Below are positions 61,446 to 64,000 of a stretch of 64,000 nt of DNA, piece by piece (within the stretch, counting starts at the first letter, position 1; each line of letters opens with the position of its first letter). The stretch spans positions 1 through 64,000 of the forward strand of contig JANPIX010000017.1 in assembly GCA_031425195.1 (NCBI GenBank). The letters run 5' to 3'. The notes below the pieces were generated by a model. It worked only from the letters and a program-made list of their open reading frames with translations. It had not been told where the DNA came from and did no database searches. Both the position numbers and the translations under genes were made by a program. The DNA comes from JANPIX01 sp031425195 (GTDB lineage Bacteria; Pseudomonadota; Alphaproteobacteria; Rhodobacterales; Rhodobacteraceae).

Positions 61446-62632
61446 TGAACCGCCTGCAGCTTTCCATCCCGTCAGACCAGTTATTCCCGCCCCGCACGGC
61501 CTTCATGGCCCGTGCCGATCTGTCAGAAACGCGGCTTCTTGGCTATCAGCCGCTCAATCAGGATGCGGTCACCACCACCCTGTCGGGCCTTCTGAACGGT
61601 CGCCCCACGGTGCGTCACAGATCTGGCGTCACGGCGGCCATCCTGCAAACCTATGAACGTGCAGGCCTGCATGTGGACGAAGACCTGCACGCCTATGACA
61701 CAGCGGATGAGGCTGACGCTTTGGCGCATCGCCTGATTGCCATGGGCTACCGCCTGACCGCCCCCTATCCCACCGCGGAAGGCCGCTTTCCCGAAACCGC
61801 CATGCTGGTGCCCAACGATCTGTGGCGCAGCCTGAACGACAAGACCAACCTGCCGCAGATCGTGCCCGAAGGCCACCTGATGGCCCGTCAGATCGTGGCA
61901 CTGGCCGATGTGCCGGCCCTAGCCATCGACGGCCCCGTCTGGATCAAGGCGGCAGGCGGCCACGCCACCGGCTGGGGCTTTGCCGTGCGCTACTGCGCCG
62001 ATTCAGATGCCCGCGCAAAAGCCGCCAAGGATTTCGCCGCAATGGGCGGCGTGACGCATGTGATTGTCGAGGCGGACGCCGCTGCCGATCACTGCTGGTG
62101 CGCCAGCATCGTGGTGCGCGATGACGACACGCTGTTTGCAGGTTTTGCCGAACAGGACTTTGCAAGCCCGGGCCATCAGGCCGGAAGCGTGATCGACCCC
62201 GAACACCCGTTTCCCGCCGAAGGACAGACCCTTGCCATCGCTGTCGGAAACGCTGCGCGGGCCATGGGTTTTCGCGGACTGGCCGGGCTTGACATCGGCC
62301 TTGCGCGCGATGGCCGCCTGATCGTGTTCGACCCGAACTTCCGGTTCAATTCTTCGTCGGCGCAGGCGATGTTGCACGGTTCAGCGTCCCTACGGGTTGG
62401 GCTGCCTGCCAGCCGGTCCTGTCAGATCACAAGCCCCCTGCCGATGGCCACCCTGATCGACCGCACCATCCCCGCCATCGACGCGGGTTGGTTCGTGCCG
62501 ACGCGGCTCCTCGACGCCAGCCTGCTTCCCGCGGCAGCAGGAAACAGCATGGTCACGGGCTTTGTTCTGGGCCACGATCTGGCCGATACAAAAGACCGCG
62601 CCGCGAGGTTCGAGGCGATGCTTCTGGCCTAG
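61445..62632 (+). CDS. ATP-grasp-like protein, second of a coupled pair
   Basis: A 395-aa protein. The C-terminal 230 residues look ATP-grasp-like: a Lys in GPVWIKAAGGHATGWGF (K168), an acidic site in THVIVEADAAADHCW (E209), and the metal-binding block LIVFDPNFRFNSS (D296, N298). The N-terminal 130 residues are different and may bind the substrate. It begins with an ATG overlapping the previous stop by one base (TGATG), so the two genes are translated together. Its stop overlaps the next convergent gene by four bases. The product could be a short peptide or amide, but this is inference. Confidence 0.62.
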   Translation: MNRLQLSIPSDQLFPPRTAFMARADLSETRLLGYQPLNQDAVTTTLSGLLNGRPTVRHRSGVTAAILQTYERAGLHVDEDLHAYDTADEADALAHRLIAMGYRLTAPYPTAEGRFPETAMLVPNDLWRSLNDKTNLPQIVPEGHLMARQIVALADVPALAIDGPVWIKAAGGHATGWGFAVRYCADSDARAKAAKDFAAMGGVTHVIVEADAAADHCWCASIVVRDDDTLFAGFAEQDFASPGHQAGSVIDPEHPFPAEGQTLAIAVGNAARAMGFRGLAGLDIGLARDGRLIVFDPNFRFNSSSAQAMLHGSASLRVGLPASRSCQITSPLPMATLIDRTIPAIDAGWFVPTRLLDASLLPAAAGNSMVTGFVLGHDLADTKDRAARFEAMLLA

Positions 62633-63519
62633 GCGGCTGTCTGACGGGCGCCATAGTACAGGCCCACCACATGCTCGGCCTGCGCAAAGAACAGCCACCG
62701 CGCAATCACCGCCCCCAACAGATGCAGCACCGCCGCCACCACAAAGGCCCAGGGCGCGCGGCTGATGATCAACAGAACGGCGGGCGCAATGACCGCCAGT
62801 TCCACCGCCAGCAACCGCAACTTGCGGGCATGTTTGCGCCCAACCACATGGATCATCTCGCGCATCAGATAATTGCCACCGGTGTGGGGCTGTTCGAACA
62901 CGGATGGCACACCGATCCGCCCCAACCCGGTGGCCGTGGCAATCGTCTGCCCCACTGCGCCAAACCGCCCGTCCCCCAGCACGAAATTCAGGAACAGCGA
63001 CAGGCCAAGCACCCCCAGCCCCAACAGTGCAACCACCGACGATCCCGCCAGTATCCCCCCGCCCGCAACCGCAAAGGTAAAGAACAGCACCGGCGTCGTC
63101 CAATGGTTCCAGCGCGGCACCGTCTTCAACTGGGCATAGATCATCGACGTGCACAGGATCGTGGCCGCACAAAGCAGGGCACCGACAACCCCAAGCACCC
63201 CCACAGGCCAGCCCAGCGCCAGCCAGTCCGACAGTGCGACAGGGGCCAGCGTCACCAGCGTCGCCACCGCCGCCCAACCTTCCCGTGACAGCCAGCTTGT
63301 CCGCCACTGCGTGAACGCCCACAGCGCCCGGCGCGGATTGCCCAGATGCAGGGTCGACGACAACAACCCCCCCACCGCCAACGCGTAGCCCAGCCCCCAG
63401 TGGAAAAACGCAGGCCATCCCCCCGCATCGCCGCCAAAGCCCAGCGCAAGCAGCGCCAAAAGCCCAAAGCCAAGCCCCGACAGAACCGTGAACCCGATCA
63501 CCGACGCTGCGGGGTTCAT
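62629..63519 (-). CDS. DmsC/SoeC-type membrane anchor subunit
   Basis: A 296-aa integral membrane protein with about eight hydrophobic helices. It is the anchor subunit of a molybdopterin DMSO-reductase-family complex. Typical segments are GWPAFFHWGLGYALAVGGLLSSTLHLGNPRRALWAF and EQPHTGGNYLMREMIHVVGRKHARKLRLLA. It receives or gives electrons to quinone. The ATG at 63519 overlaps the stop of the iron-sulfur subunit gene by one base. It could belong to a DmsABC reductase or a SoeABC sulfite dehydrogenase; the gene for the catalytic subunit lies outside the window. Confidence 0.85.
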   Translation of the reverse strand: MNPAASVIGFTVLSGLGFGLLALLALGFGGDAGGWPAFFHWGLGYALAVGGLLSSTLHLGNPRRALWAFTQWRTSWLSREGWAAVATLVTLAPVALSDWLALGWPVGVLGVVGALLCAATILCTSMIYAQLKTVPRWNHWTTPVLFFTFAVAGGGILAGSSVVALLGLGVLGLSLFLNFVLGDGRFGAVGQTIATATGLGRIGVPSVFEQPHTGGNYLMREMIHVVGRKHARKLRLLAVELAVIAPAVLLIISRAPWAFVVAAVLHLLGAVIARWLFFAQAEHVVGLYYGARQTAA

Positions 63520-64000
63520 CAGATCTTCCCCAACACGCGGTCCAGCCAACCGGCGAACCCAGTGGCCTGAATGTCCAGCAGCGGTGCCAGAAGTGATGCC
63601 TGATCCGGCCTGTCCTTGGGGCGCGGCGGCAGATACTTGTTGGTCGGGCGCGTGCCCATGTCCGGCATCAGATCATACCCGCCCCGGTCGGCCACCAGCC
63701 GTGACACCTTGCTGTCCGGGTCGCCCAGATCGCCAAAATGCCGCGCGCCGGTCGGGCAGGTGCGCACGCAGGCAGGCTCGCGGTCAATTTCGGGCAGCGT
63801 CTCGTTATAGATCCTGTCCACGCACAGCGTGCATTTCTTCATCACCCCCGCCGCCGCATCCATCTCCCGCGCGCCATAAGGGCAGGCCCAGGCGCACAGG
63901 CCACAGCCGATGCAGATATCCTCGTTGACCAGAACAATGCCGTCTTCGGACCGTTTATAGCTCGCCCCCGTCGGGCAGACCGTCACGCAGGGCGCATCAT
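63519..64000 (-). CDS. 4Fe-4S electron-transfer subunit (DmsB/SoeB-type), 5' end missing
   Basis: At least 160 residues; the start lies beyond the window. The reading frame at the edge continues as PCVTVCPTGAS and then has three further cysteine groups: CIGCGLCAWACPYGAR, KKCTLCVDRI and CVRTCPTGARHFG. This is the ferredoxin-type arrangement of DMSO-reductase-family iron-sulfur subunits. A basic, proline-rich tail (NKYLPPRPKDRPDQ) follows. It is coupled to the anchor gene by a one-base overlap. Confidence 0.88.
   Translation of the reverse strand, partial: DAPCVTVCPTGASYKRSEDGIVLVNEDICIGCGLCAWACPYGAREMDAAAGVMKKCTLCVDRIYNETLPEIDREPACVRTCPTGARHFGDLGDPDSKVSRLVADRGGYDLMPDMGTRPTNKYLPPRPKDRPDQASLLAPLLDIQATGFAGWLDRVLGKI

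Overview
The window is a 64 kb stretch of GC-rich chromosome from an alphaproteobacterium, almost certainly a Rhodobacteraceae (Rhodobacterales). The evidence is the gene content and order: a DUF2927 lipoprotein, the PIN-domain and RNA-methyltransferase pair that Rhodobacter sphaeroides numbers RSP_2648/RSP_2647, a DksA with one cysteine, Usg, DUF2852, a bactofilin with an M23 peptidase, and a gyrA, trmFO, gluQRS, queA run. Genes are tightly packed, with many 1-4 base stop/start overlaps. I see no prophage, insertion sequence, CRISPR array or integrase. Most of the window is core housekeeping, with a few accessory islands.

Layout. 0-3.7 kb: tRNA-Leu (partial), a zinc metallopeptidase, yqaA-dsbB, dgt, erpA. 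3.7-6.5 kb: an unusual minus-strand operon of a 139-aa protein with six SPSC repeats, a 359-aa helical protein of unknown function and a DMT-type transporter. 6.5-16.5 kb: xth, a flavin monooxygenase, dksA, a DUF2927 lipoprotein, a small membrane protein, an M48 protease, PIN and methyltransferase, a lipoprotein, and edd with a palindromic operator. 16.4-21.5 kb: glnE, DUF2852, bpt, a VOC protein. 21.5-23.6 kb: a coupled P450-ACP-hydrolase cassette. 23.8-26.4 kb: ilvBN behind an attenuator with a Val/Leu/Ile leader peptide. 26.4-31.4 kb: ccmFH and an Lrp-type regulator divergent from arginase and ornithine cyclodeaminase. 31.4-43 kb: a lytic transglycosylase, usg, gyrA, trmFO, gluQRS, queA, and a YhdP/AsmA-like giant. 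43-57 kb: bcp, DUF455, M23 peptidase and bactofilin, a low-conservation patch with a possible amtB remnant and an orphan gene, prfB, PBP1A, an amidase, a DsbA-like protein, ispG, rodZ. 57-64 kb: an M20 peptidase, a methyltransferase, tRNA-Asp, a pirin, two coupled ATP-grasp-like genes, and the 3' end of a DmsBC/SoeBC-type operon cut by the window edge.

How the genes work together. Cell-envelope growth is heavily represented (PBP1A, amidase, M23 with bactofilin, RodZ, lytic transglycosylase, YhdP), as are tRNA and translation functions (TrmFO, GluQRS and QueA for queuosine, RF2, Bpt, two tRNAs) and redox maturation (DsbB, a DsbA-like protein, CcmF/CcmH, ErpA). The strongest candidates for undescribed systems are the six-repeat SPSC operon at 3.7-6.2 kb and the P450-ACP-hydrolase cassette at 21.5-23.6 kb, whose P450 lacks canonical residues. 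The ATP-grasp pair at 60.6-62.6 kb comes next. The best-supported regulatory element is the ilv attenuator, where a leader peptide and two mutually exclusive hairpins can be read directly from the sequence.

All family names are from recognition of motifs and gene context, not from database searches.
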